Assembly: GCA_030668545.1 (NCBI GenBank)
Contig: DAOUTT010000030.1
Coordinates: 1 to 11,851, forward strand
Reading direction: 5' to 3'
Length of the DNA stretch: 11,851 nucleotides
Origin: Anaerolineales bacterium
Lineage (GTDB): Bacteria; Chloroflexota; Anaerolineae; Anaerolineales; E44-bin32
In this document: positions 1 to 5,947 of the stretch, in pieces
Layout: every line of letters starts with the position of its first letter
Position numbering within the stretch: position 1 is the stretch's first letter
The notes under the pieces: model-generated
Seen by the model: the letters and a program-made list of their open reading frames with translations, nothing else
Databases searched by the model: none
What the model was told of the DNA's origin: nothing
Made by a program: the position numbers and the translations under genes

Positions 1-623
1 CCGAAATTGGCATTGATCACGCATTGATCGTAGGCGTTGTTCACAGGGTTCAGCGAGAAGGCCACCCCGGAAACCGCTGATGCGATCTGTTTTTGGATCA
101 CTACGGCGATCTTGGGGTCAAGGGGGTCAAACCCGCCCTGCTGCTTATAAGCGACCACGCGTTCATCCAATGCGGATGCAAAACAGGTCTTGATGGCGGG
201 TTCAAGCTGATTAACTGTCACACCTAATACGGTTTCATAAATTCCAGCAAAAGAGGCACCTTCGAGGTCTTCTTCAGGAGAGGAGGAGCGGACTGCCATG
301 AGGATGATGCCTTCCGACTGGAGATAATCATAGATTTCTGTGAGCGTTTTTTTCTGCTCTACTGAAAATACCAATGCCTGACAGAAGTCTTTCACGTCTT
401 TGCTCACAGATACCCTTTCGTCATCGCTAGCCTGCACAAAGGCCTGCCATTCCGATGAGGACTTGAGCTGCTCCATCCAGGGTTTAAAAAACTCAGTTGC
501 CAGCAATGCTGCTGGAGGTACATTAAATCCCTGCTTTTTCGAAGTAATTAACGACAGCCCTTTACCGCCAACTTGATCAAGCGTGGGAAGTGATTCATCT
601 TTGAATGTGTAATATTGTGCCAT
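1..623 (-). CDS. PEP synthase / pyruvate phosphate dikinase-type enzyme, N-terminal part (3' end cut by window)
   Basis: I translated the first 207 codons by hand; the rest lies beyond the left edge. This is the ATP-grasp nucleotide-binding domain of the PPDK_N family, found in PEP synthase, pyruvate phosphate dikinase and rifampicin phosphotransferase. Motifs seen are VGGKGLSL (residues 18-25, with the ATP-contacting Lys21), GFNVPPA (32-38), VRSSSPEEDLEGASFAG (111-126, with Arg112) and SGVAFSLNP (184-192) followed by VINANFG (201-207). The start MAQYYTF is preceded by AGAGGAG at 634-640, ten bases from the ATG. The swivelling phosphohistidine domain and the PEP-binding barrel would follow but cannot be seen, so I cannot say which of these enzymes it is. 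PEP synthase would be the default: pyruvate + ATP to PEP + AMP + phosphate. The gene is separated from the one upstream by tandem terminators, so it is probably its own transcription unit. Confidence 0.85.
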   Translation of the reverse strand, partial: MAQYYTFKDESLPTLDQVGGKGLSLITSKKQGFNVPPAALLATEFFKPWMEQLKSSSEWQAFVQASDDERVSVSKDVKDFCQALVFSVEQKKTLTEIYDYLQSEGIILMAVRSSSPEEDLEGASFAGIYETVLGVTVNQLEPAIKTCFASALDERVVAYKQQGGFDPLDPKIAVVIQKQIASAVSGVAFSLNPVNNAYDQCVINANF

Positions 624-644
624 GCCCTGAATTCTCCTCTAGTT

Positions 645-672
645 ATTATAAAAATATTATCTCTTATTACAA
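645..672 (-). promoter_or_regulatory. Candidate sigma70-type promoter for the PEP synthase-like gene
   Basis: Reading leftward there is TTGTAA (667-672, four of six matches to the -35 consensus), a 16-base spacer, and a perfect TATAAT (645-650). Transcription would start near 638, which falls inside the Shine-Dalgarno sequence at 634-640. Either the leader is extremely short or the true promoter lies further up. The position upstream of an isolated gene supports the call; the awkward leader length weakens it. Confidence 0.35.
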
Positions 673-849
673 TCTCAAGTGCGTCGGATTTCGACGGTGC
701 TGTTGTAGTCGATTACACGCCTGGCCGTGAAGTCACTTACAGAGTGGAGTTGAGATTAACACGACCGGGGAAGTGCGATGAGATTTGTCGTGGTATTCAG
801 AAAGTGCTGATCGCCATCGGGGTAGTCGTGCTGCCCTAGATCTTCTGGC
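673..849. other. Intergenic stretch with no recognised gene
   Basis: This is about 180 bases between the candidate promoter of the PEP synthase-like gene and the terminator at 850-882. The plus strand is open from 615 to 839 but the predicted 74-residue peptide has no family features or ribosome binding site, and its start lies inside the opposite gene. On the minus strand there is only a 26-codon open run ending at a TGA near 676, with no start codon. I see no tRNA TPsiC arm or riboswitch core. It could be a decayed gene remnant or an untranslated leader. Confidence 0.4.
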
Positions 850-882
850 AACAAAAATAAGTGCCCACTTCACAAGGCACCC
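850..882 (-). terminator. Rho-independent terminator, second of a tandem pair
   Basis: Reading leftward, GTGCC (880-876) and GGCAC (865-861) form a stem with a ten-base loop, followed directly by TTATTTTTGT (860-851). The T-run lies on the leftward side only, so it serves leftward transcripts. A small adjacent hairpin (CCAAT 881-885 / ATTGG 889-893) precedes it. It lies downstream of the terminator at 969-993 and would catch read-through from the birA unit. Confidence 0.6.
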
Positions 883-968
883 AATCAGATTGGAATAAAG
901 GGATCGGAACTACCTTCCTTAGCATAATTATCCAACACCTTTTGGACATTTTAATTATTAAACCATAA

Positions 969-993
969 GGGGCTACCCTTTTAGGACAGCCCC
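969..993 (-). terminator. Hairpin terminator of the birA / small membrane protein unit
   Basis: The leftward RNA reads GGGGCUGUCC-UAAAA-GGGUAGCCCC, a ten-pair stem with a five-base loop. Two of the pairs are G-U wobbles; on the plus strand the same positions would be A-C mismatches, so the hairpin favours the leftward transcript. The sequence after it (TTATGGTTTAATAATT) is A/T rich but is not a clean T-run. It begins 30 bases after the stop codon of the 73-residue protein gene, where an operon end is expected. Confidence 0.6.
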
Positions 994-1022
994 ATTTATA
1001 TAACGGCATGAAGGATGGTTTA

Positions 1023-1244
1023 TCAGATCATCACTTTCTGTGTGACCATTAGACACATGGCTCCCATGACGATGACCGTCCCCAGGAGAAGGAGGGAGAT
1101 GAGGAAGCGCTGTGCCGGTGTCATCCCCAGAAAATAACCTCGTCTGGGTCCAACATCTTCCACTTCAAACGCGGGTTCCGCCGGCGCTTCAAACATGGAA
1201 CCATCTTCTTCTTCATCTATTCCACGCAGATCATCAAACATCAT
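1023..1244 (-). CDS. Small single-pass membrane protein of unknown function, downstream of birA
   Basis: The product has 73 residues. Residues 4-30 are strongly acidic (a run of Glu/Asp, then Pro/Ala/Glu), followed by GPRRGYFLGMTPAQR (32-46) and one hydrophobic helix at about 47-67, ending in a short polar tail. Arg34, Arg35 and Arg46 just before the helix suggest the acidic N-terminus stays in the cytoplasm. The start is double: ATG-ATG at 1244 and 1241. The Shine-Dalgarno GGAGG lies three bases from the first ATG and six from the second, so the second Met (giving 72 residues) may be the real start. The gene follows birA after 65 bases on the same strand with no terminator between them, and a hairpin terminator follows it, so the two are probably cotranscribed. 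I recognise the FLGMTPAQRF style as a conserved hypothetical type but can assign no function. Confidence 0.7.
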   Translation of the reverse strand: MMFDDLRGIDEEEDGSMFEAPAEPAFEVEDVGPRRGYFLGMTPAQRFLISLLLLGTVIVMGAMCLMVTQKVMI

Positions 1245-1309
1245 TCACCTCCTGCAGGTCAGTCTTTCTCCACTGATCCTGCCAGTTATTTCTGCTTGCT
1301 ATTCAATCC

Positions 1310-2140
1310 TCAGTTCAGTGTAGCCAAATCCTTGTTCATGTCAACGGGGCGGATTCGCATGTCCTCCCCGCCTAATATCATGACCTCCCCGGCAGCAAGA
1401 GCAATCCTCAATCTGCAATTTGTTGTTAGCCCTTGAAGCACCCCCGTTAACTCCATATCCGCACCGGAAATCTTTACAGGCTGACCTCGAAAAGCAAGGA
1501 CGCCTTCAAATGCGGAATGCAACTGCTCTGAATCCAACATGCTAAGCCAACTCCCGATCCGCCCAACGATATCCACCAACAATCCAATCCGGCTTACTTT
1601 CCCTTCAATCCCCTCTTCCACACAAGCGGCTGGATAATCGACATCTTTCCTGTCGGGGACGGATTTAGGGCTCACGTTTACACCGATCCCCAGGACAGCA
1701 TATTCAAGATCTTCCCCCATCCAAATGCCCTCCGTGAGCACTCCTGCGACCTTGCCACCCGAAGTGATTACGTCGTTGGGCCATTTTATCCACGCTTCCA
1801 AACCGAGCGTCGCTAAAGATTCTACGACTGCCAGCGCACCGAGCATATTCAGTCTTGCTAGCGCCGCCTGGGTGATATCTTCTGGCCTCAAGATCAAGCT
1901 GAGCGCCAGGGCACTTCGAGGGGGTGTTGACCAACTTCGTTGAAAACGACCCCGGCCAGCAGTTTGTTCATCGGCAACAACCAACGTGCCGTGTACTGCA
2001 CCTTCCTGAGCCAGTTCCTGCGCTCGATCGTTTGTAGAAGCAACCGTCTTATAGAAATAAAGCGGTTCTCCAAGACCTCTTACCGGCAGACTCGACTTCA
2101 GACGCTTTTCGCTGAACATGATTGGATTGTACTCGTCCAT
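1310..2140 (-). CDS. birA: Biotin-[acetyl-CoA carboxylase] ligase, without DNA-binding domain
   Basis: It activates biotin to biotinyl-5'-AMP and transfers it to a lysine of the biotin carboxyl carrier domain of carboxylases, in the cytoplasm. Counting from a TTG at 2146 (278 residues), the motifs are STN (37-39), the GRGR biotinyl-AMP loop (64-67) with W72, KWPND with the catalytic Lys (121-125), GGKVAGVLTE (130-139) and GIGVNV (153-158), then a C-terminal SH3-like cap including RGQPVKI. The N-terminal helix-turn-helix of the E. coli repressor form is missing, so this is a ligase only. The start is uncertain: I placed it at the ATG at 2140. TTG at 2146 is two codons upstream, and neither has a Shine-Dalgarno at normal distance; see the finding on a possible CTG start. 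It is divergent from the HIT gene and probably cotranscribed with the small membrane protein gene. Confidence 0.93.
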   Translation of the reverse strand: MDEYNPIMFSEKRLKSSLPVRGLGEPLYFYKTVASTNDRAQELAQEGAVHGTLVVADEQTAGRGRFQRSWSTPPRSALALSLILRPEDITQAALARLNMLGALAVVESLATLGLEAWIKWPNDVITSGGKVAGVLTEGIWMGEDLEYAVLGIGVNVSPKSVPDRKDVDYPAACVEEGIEGKVSRIGLLVDIVGRIGSWLSMLDSEQLHSAFEGVLAFRGQPVKISGADMELTGVLQGLTTNCRLRIALAAGEVMILGGEDMRIRPVDMNKDLATLN

Positions 2141-2293
2141 GCACAATTCGTGCCACAGGACAATCTCCTCGGGACAATCGCAGCAAGTGACTGGACCGCC
2201 AAATTACGATGATAATCCTCGATTTACACGCATACTTACGTCAGGATGCATAGACTTTCACGAGCAAATTCACTTTTTCTTAGGGATTGACTC

Positions 2294-2302
2294 TGCTACA
2301 AT
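2294..2302 (+). promoter_or_regulatory. Possible extended -10 promoter before the HIT gene
   Basis: TGC-TACAAT at 2294-2302 fits an extended -10 element (TGn plus five of six matches to TATAAT). No -35 is seen at the right distance; TTGACT at 2287-2292 is far too close to pair with it. A start site near 2309 would leave almost no leader and would remove the Shine-Dalgarno-like AAGGG at 2305-2309. The call is weak for that reason. Confidence 0.25.
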
Positions 2303-2317
2303 CGAAGGGTCACCCAC

Positions 2318-2815
2318 ATGAAGCACCTTTGGGCTCCCTGGCGTATGGAATATATTCAAGAAGACTCCCATGTAGAGGGCTGTCTGTTTTGCAGCCTACT
2401 TGCTCAGGAAGATGGTCCTGGCAATCTCATCCTTTATCGCGGTAATAAAGTATTCGTCGTGCTCAACCGCTATCCATATACCAACGGTCATATGATGGTC
2501 GTTCCCTTTATGCACAAACCTTCTCTGGAAGGTCTTGACGACAAGACGCTGCTTGAGATGATCTCTCTCGCCAGCGAGGCTTTAGGCGTGCTCCGTGATG
2601 CCTACAACGCGGATGGCTTTAACCTTGGCGCAAATATTGGCGAAGCCGCGGGCGCCGGCGTTAAAGAGCATGTCCACCTTCATATTGTCCCCCGTTGGAC
2701 AGGAGATACGAACTTCATGGCGACAACAGCAGAAACTCGCGTCCTGCCCGAGGCCCTCGAAGTGACCTATCAGACCCTTCTTGGACTCTGGCTATCACGA
2801 TTCGACAACGGATAA
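2318..2815 (+). CDS. HIT-family nucleotide hydrolase/phosphorylase, Ap4A phosphorylase-like
   Basis: The product has 165 residues. The histidine triad HVHLHIV spans residues 118-124, with His120 and His122 the expected catalytic pair, followed by PRWTGDTNFM. N-terminal LWAPWRMEYI (4-13), CLFC (22-25) and YPYTNGHMMVVP (52-63) match the subgroup that includes the actinobacterial diadenosine tetraphosphate phosphorylase. CxxC is a usual zinc site in HIT proteins. The likely role is cleavage of dinucleoside polyphosphates such as Ap4A, or of other nucleotide adducts; the exact substrate cannot be read from sequence. ATG at 2318 is preceded by AAGGG (2305-2309, eight-base spacing), and it keeps the conserved LW.PWRM segment, so it is better than the internal Met10. 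It heads a rightward run with the thiolase starting 59 bases after its stop. Confidence 0.88.
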   Translation: MKHLWAPWRMEYIQEDSHVEGCLFCSLLAQEDGPGNLILYRGNKVFVVLNRYPYTNGHMMVVPFMHKPSLEGLDDKTLLEMISLASEALGVLRDAYNADGFNLGANIGEAAGAGVKEHVHLHIVPRWTGDTNFMATTAETRVLPEALEVTYQTLLGLWLSRFDNG

Positions 2816-2874
2816 GCAATCCACGATAAGGACCCATCACCCACCCACATCACATCATATAAAAGAGGATCAAC

Positions 2875-4080
2875 ATGACCAATAACGTAAGAGAACCGGT
2901 AATACTCAGCGCTGCCAGAACACCTAGTGGACGTTTTCAGGGCGCACTCAGCCCCCTCAGTGCCACCCAACTTGGCGCTGCCGTGATCAAGGCGGCAATA
3001 GAACGCGCCGGCTTGAAGAACCTGGAGGACATCGACGAAACCCTGATGGGCAATGTTGTCTCCGCTGGTCTCGGGCAAGCACCTGCACGCCAAGCATCCA
3101 TTTCCGCAGGTATCCCGCCCACGGTCGGTGCGACGACTGTGAATAAGGTCTGCGGTTCAGGGCTGAAGACAGGAATGATGGCCTCTCAGGCTATTAAAGC
3201 CGGAGACGGCGATCTTTTCGTCTGTGGTGGAATGGAGAGCATGAGCAAAGCTCCGTTTCTCGTCTGGGCGCGTGGAGGAGAGCTGCGTTACGGGCATGGG
3301 CAGATGACGGATGCTCTACTCTTGGACGGGCTCTGGGATTCGTTTGAAGATTGGGCCATGGGCATGGCTGCGGAATGGGTCGCCGACGAATACAAGGTCA
3401 CACGCGAGGCGATGGATCAATGGGCGCTCGACAGCCATTTGAAGGCGATCAAAGCGATGGATGAAGGCAAATTAAAAGCCGAAATCGTCCCGATAGAGGT
3501 GCCCGGCCGTAAGGGGAAAATCACCCTGTTTGAGGAGGACGAAACCCCACGTCGTGATACCTCACTCGAGATGTTAGCAAAACTCAGACCCGCCTTTACA
3601 GCGGATGGGAGAGTGACCGCGGGGAATTCCCCCGGCCTTAATGACGGTGCTGCAGCAGTGATCATCGCCAGCCGTGAAAAGGCGGATGCTCTAGGAATTA
3701 AGCCGATGGCTCGCGTCGTGGGTTACGCGCAGGCAGCCGTTCCCCCGAAGGAATTGTTTACAGCGCCTGCTTTCGCCGTCCCCAAGCTGCTGGAGAAGGT
3801 CGGTTGGTCTCTACAGGATATCGATCTGATCGAACTCAATGAAGCCTTTGCTGCCCAGGTTCTCGCTAACGGTTACGCTCTCGCTGATATCGGCTGGGAT
3901 TGGGATAAAGTAAATGTGCACGGCGGCGCAGTCGCCCTCGGCCACCCTATCGGAGCGTCGGGCGCAAGGGTACTCACAACATTGCTCTATGCACTTCTAG
4001 ATCGCGGCGGCAAGCGCGGCATCGCTTCCCTGTGTCTTGGAGGCGGTGAAGCTGTCGCCATGGCCGTCGAGATGGAATGA
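2875..4080 (+). CDS. Thiolase, probable acetyl-CoA C-acetyltransferase
   Basis: The 401-residue length is normal for a type II thiolase. Catalytic residues are all visible: nucleophile Cys93 in NKVCGSG, Asn322 in NEAF, His357 in GGAVALGHPIGASGAR (350-365), and the acid/base Cys387 in CLGGGEA. GGMESMS (118-124) is the usual loop. The enzyme either condenses two acetyl-CoA to acetoacetyl-CoA or cleaves 3-ketoacyl-CoA with CoA. The spelling resembles the short-chain biosynthetic/AtoB-type group, but chain-length preference is not settled by sequence. AGAGG (2864-2868) lies six bases before the ATG. The 3-hydroxyacyl-CoA dehydrogenase gene follows on the same strand after 109 bases, with no terminator seen between, so the two probably act in one pathway. 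Confidence 0.93.
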   Translation: MTNNVREPVILSAARTPSGRFQGALSPLSATQLGAAVIKAAIERAGLKNLEDIDETLMGNVVSAGLGQAPARQASISAGIPPTVGATTVNKVCGSGLKTGMMASQAIKAGDGDLFVCGGMESMSKAPFLVWARGGELRYGHGQMTDALLLDGLWDSFEDWAMGMAAEWVADEYKVTREAMDQWALDSHLKAIKAMDEGKLKAEIVPIEVPGRKGKITLFEEDETPRRDTSLEMLAKLRPAFTADGRVTAGNSPGLNDGAAAVIIASREKADALGIKPMARVVGYAQAAVPPKELFTAPAFAVPKLLEKVGWSLQDIDLIELNEAFAAQVLANGYALADIGWDWDKVNVHGGAVALGHPIGASGARVLTTLLYALLDRGGKRGIASLCLGGGEAVAMAVEME

Positions 4081-4189
4081 ACGATCCTGAGTTTGCCAAC
4101 TGTGAGTACCACTGAAAAAGAAGCAAACGGAGCTGGTCCTGTAATATTTAGCACCTTCTTGAAAAAAACGGACTCAGAGGAGTGAATCG

Positions 4190-5041
4190 ATGGATGTAAA
4201 AAAAATACTGGTTGTTGGTGCGGGAACAATGGGCAACGGCATCGCCCAAACCGCCTCGATCTCCGGCTACGACGTCACCATGACGGATGTCTCACCCGAG
4301 ATCCTGGAGCGCGCAACAGCTGTGATCGCAAAATCAGTCGAGAAATTAGCCACCAAGGGAGTAATCGACGAAACCCAGAAAGAGGCTGCCCTGCAGATAG
4401 CCACGGCTCTCGACCTTGAAGCAGCTCGAGAAGCAGATCTTGTGGTTGAAGCAGCTACAGAGAATCCAGAATTGAAGTTGAAGCTATTTGCCGACCTGGA
4501 TGGAATGGCTCCTGAGAAAACCATCCTCGCCTCGAACACATCGTCCATCTCCTTGACCAAGATCGGTGCCGCCACAAAACGCCCTGATAAAGTCATCGGC
4601 ATGCATTTCTTCAACCCTGTACCCTTGATGAAGCTGCTTGAGGTTGTCCGCGGACTAGCGACATCCGATGAGACGACTCAAGCAGTCGTTGAGGTCGGAC
4701 GAAAGATGGGCAAGGAACCGGTAGAAGCCATGGATTCTCCTGGTTTTATCTCCAACCGCATCCTGTGCCCGATGATCAATGAGGCGGTATTTGCTCTCCA
4801 AGAAGGCATCGGCACCGCTGAAGCGATCGACACTGTGATGAAACTCGGCATGAACCACCCAATGGGTCCGCTTGCTCTGGCCGATCTAATCGGGCTGGAC
4901 GTCGTTCTGTTCGTGCTGGAAGTCCTGCACCGCGACCTGGGCGAGGACAAGTACCGGCCCTGCCCATTGCTGCGGAAGATGGTTGATGCTAGTTATCTTG
5001 GCCGCAAGACCGGCCGGGGTTTCTACGACTATAGCAAATAG
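4190..5041 (+). CDS. hbd: 3-hydroxybutyryl-CoA dehydrogenase
   Basis: The product has 283 residues, the usual length for the single-function Hbd/PaaH family. The Rossmann motif GAGTMG is at 10-15 and Asp33 at the end of the second strand suits NAD(H). Catalytic residues by family comparison are Ser118, His139 (in GMHFFNPVP), Glu151 and Asn189 (in GFISNR); all are present. The C-terminal helical dimerisation domain runs from about 184 and ends in GRKTGRGFYDY. It interconverts (S)-3-hydroxybutyryl-CoA and acetoacetyl-CoA, the step next to the thiolase. A strong Shine-Dalgarno GAGGAG (4177-4182) lies seven bases before the ATG. No enoyl-CoA hydratase gene follows; instead there is a small membrane protein gene 146 bases downstream. 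The direction in vivo (oxidation or butyryl-CoA synthesis) is open. Confidence 0.93.
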   Translation: MDVKKILVVGAGTMGNGIAQTASISGYDVTMTDVSPEILERATAVIAKSVEKLATKGVIDETQKEAALQIATALDLEAAREADLVVEAATENPELKLKLFADLDGMAPEKTILASNTSSISLTKIGAATKRPDKVIGMHFFNPVPLMKLLEVVRGLATSDETTQAVVEVGRKMGKEPVEAMDSPGFISNRILCPMINEAVFALQEGIGTAEAIDTVMKLGMNHPMGPLALADLIGLDVVLFVLEVLHRDLGEDKYRPCPLLRKMVDASYLGRKTGRGFYDYSK

Positions 5042-5187
5042 GGTGAACTCTCCTTCTACCTCACCTTAAAATTGAACTAACCTCACCATAGGATGAACGG
5101 TTCTATTGCATTGAAGCCGAATCTGTACTATCTTCTAACCCATGGTCCTGCCATAAAATTAAGGGTTGGATTCAGGAGGAATGCATA

Positions 5188-5484
5188 ATGTCATCAGTAA
5201 TTTTCCCGATCTGGTTCATACTCGCTGCGATTTTCGCCTATCTAGCCTACATGCAATGGCGACTCTCAGGAGAGCCCCTGCGAACGTTTGCTTATAGGGA
5301 TCGTGATCGAGAGCCAGGCGAAGCCGAATCGGAGGAGATCACCAAGAAGACCATTGATGATTTCAACAACTACCTGGAGATGGTCAACTTCCGCAACCAG
5401 AAGCACCACCAGATGGCTGCGATCGGTTTCTTCGTGGCGGTCTTCCTTTCGCTCGTCTCGATGTTCCTGGTCTTCGGAAGCTAA
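5188..5484 (+). CDS. Small two-helix membrane protein of unknown function
   Basis: The product has 98 residues. One hydrophobic helix spans about 4-22 and a second about 76-96. Between them lies a 53-residue, highly charged segment with Arg/Asp/Glu runs (37-54) and Asn/His/Gln-rich residues (59-75). The two helices would place both ends on the same side. A textbook Shine-Dalgarno AGGAGG (5174-5179) sits eight bases before the ATG, and a strong terminator follows 61 bases after the stop; both argue it is a real, expressed gene. It lies downstream of the thiolase and hydroxyacyl-CoA dehydrogenase genes on the same strand, but the 146-base gap could hold its own promoter. I recognise no family and propose no function. 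Confidence 0.75.
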   Translation: MSSVIFPIWFILAAIFAYLAYMQWRLSGEPLRTFAYRDRDREPGEAESEEITKKTIDDFNNYLEMVNFRNQKHHQMAAIGFFVAVFLSLVSMFLVFGS

Positions 5485-5545
5485 TAGCGACAATCTTTCT
5501 CTAAGACAAAATAATAATTTGCTTTATTCGTTTATAGCCAGGATG

Positions 5546-5581
5546 CCGGCAGTGGAACTCTTCCCTGCCGGTTGTTTTTTT
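5546..5581 (+). terminator. Strong rho-independent terminator ending the rightward block
   Basis: CCGGCAG (5546-5552) pairs with CTGCCGG (5565-5571). Inside, after one bulged T (5553), GGAA pairs with TTCC around a CTC loop. The stem is followed by TTGTTTTTTT (5572-5581). It closes the run of genes from the HIT gene to the 98-residue membrane protein and insulates it from the convergent gat operon. Confidence 0.9.
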
Positions 5582-5602
5582 AAGAAACAGGATTCACCAG
5601 GC

Positions 5603-5669
5603 CGCTCAGCTTCTCAGCCACGCCCTGAGCGAAGTCCCCGACCGAAGGGAGTGGGGAGCACAGCCGAAG
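5603..5669. repeat. Degenerate GC-rich repeat cluster (GAnCGAAG units)
   Basis: CGCTCAG (5603-5609) and CTGAGCG (5625-5631) are an inverted pair with a 15-base loop. GAGCGAAG (5627-5634), GACCGAAG (5640-5647) and AGCCGAAG (5662-5669) are three near-copies of one unit, and TCCCC (5635-5639) faces GGGGA (5653-5657). No reading frame is plausible here. The style resembles dispersed 'CTGAGCGAAG...CCGAAGGG' intergenic elements I recall from Chloroflexota-type genomes; that link is from memory. Confidence 0.5.
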
Positions 5670-5712
5670 CGTTCAAAATGGTAGCTTTATCGGAAGGATC
5701 TAATTACTCACG

Positions 5713-5889
5713 GTCATTTCGAGGAGCAGAAGGGGCAGAGCACCTGAAGCGACGAGAAATCCCTGATGCGCCTCAATTCATCGTTCAAGGATCAATGGAG
5801 AGGAATCCATTCGCTTCTAGTGATGGAACCCTCACAAGCAGCATCATAGAGATTTCTCGGTCGCCGTTTTACGGCTCACTCGAAATGAC
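5713..5889. repeat. Paired inverted repeat element, GTCATTTCGAG type
   Basis: The ends are a perfect 11-base inverted pair: GTCATTTCGAG (5713-5723) and CTCGAAATGAC (5879-5889). Inside them lies a second perfect inverted pair, CGAGAAATC (5753-5761) and GATTTCTCG (5851-5859). So two facing copies of a GTCATTTCGAG...CGAGAAATC unit flank about 90 bases of unique sequence. The right copy also contains a perfect small hairpin, GCCGT-TTT-ACGGC (5863-5875). The spacing inside the two copies differs (29 and 19 bases). No target-site duplication is visible and nothing inside is coding. It could be a REP-like or MITE-like element, or a large 3' hairpin on the gatB transcript. Confidence 0.7.
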
Positions 5890-5947
5890 AAATAAGAAAG
5901 GTCAGCTCTAATGGGACTCTAAAACCACGCAGAGATGCCCGCGCCTG

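Noticed and set aside
615..839. Plus-strand 74-codon open frame
   Set aside because: Its start lies within the opposite PEP synthase-like gene, there is no ribosome site, and the peptide has no family features.
2147..2317. tRNA, riboswitch or operator in the birA-HIT divergent gap
   Set aside because: There is no cloverleaf or conserved aptamer core, and no clear palindrome of operator type. This BirA lacks the DNA-binding domain, so a biotin operator bound by it is not expected.
4081..4189. Promoter between thiolase and hbd
   Set aside because: TAATAT near 4142 lacks a -35 at a suitable distance. The gap alone does not prove a separate transcript.
5041..5065. Stem GGTGA/TCACC right after the hbd stop codon as a terminator
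   Set aside because: There are only five pairs, a 14-base loop and no T-run. It is too weak to call.
5104..5131. Promoter for the 98-residue protein (TTGCAT ... TACTAT)
   Set aside because: The spacer is only 14 bases and both boxes are weak. A promoter here is possible but not supported.
5288..5911. Long plus-strand open frame of 207 codons
   Set aside because: It overlaps the 98-residue membrane protein gene in another frame, runs through the terminator and both repeat clusters, and its peptide is low-complexity Arg/Ser-rich. It is a chance frame.
5890..5947. Intrinsic terminator just after gatB
   Set aside because: Only a four-base GCAG/CTGC stem with a broken T-run is present; the larger inverted repeat beyond it is a better candidate for the 3' end.
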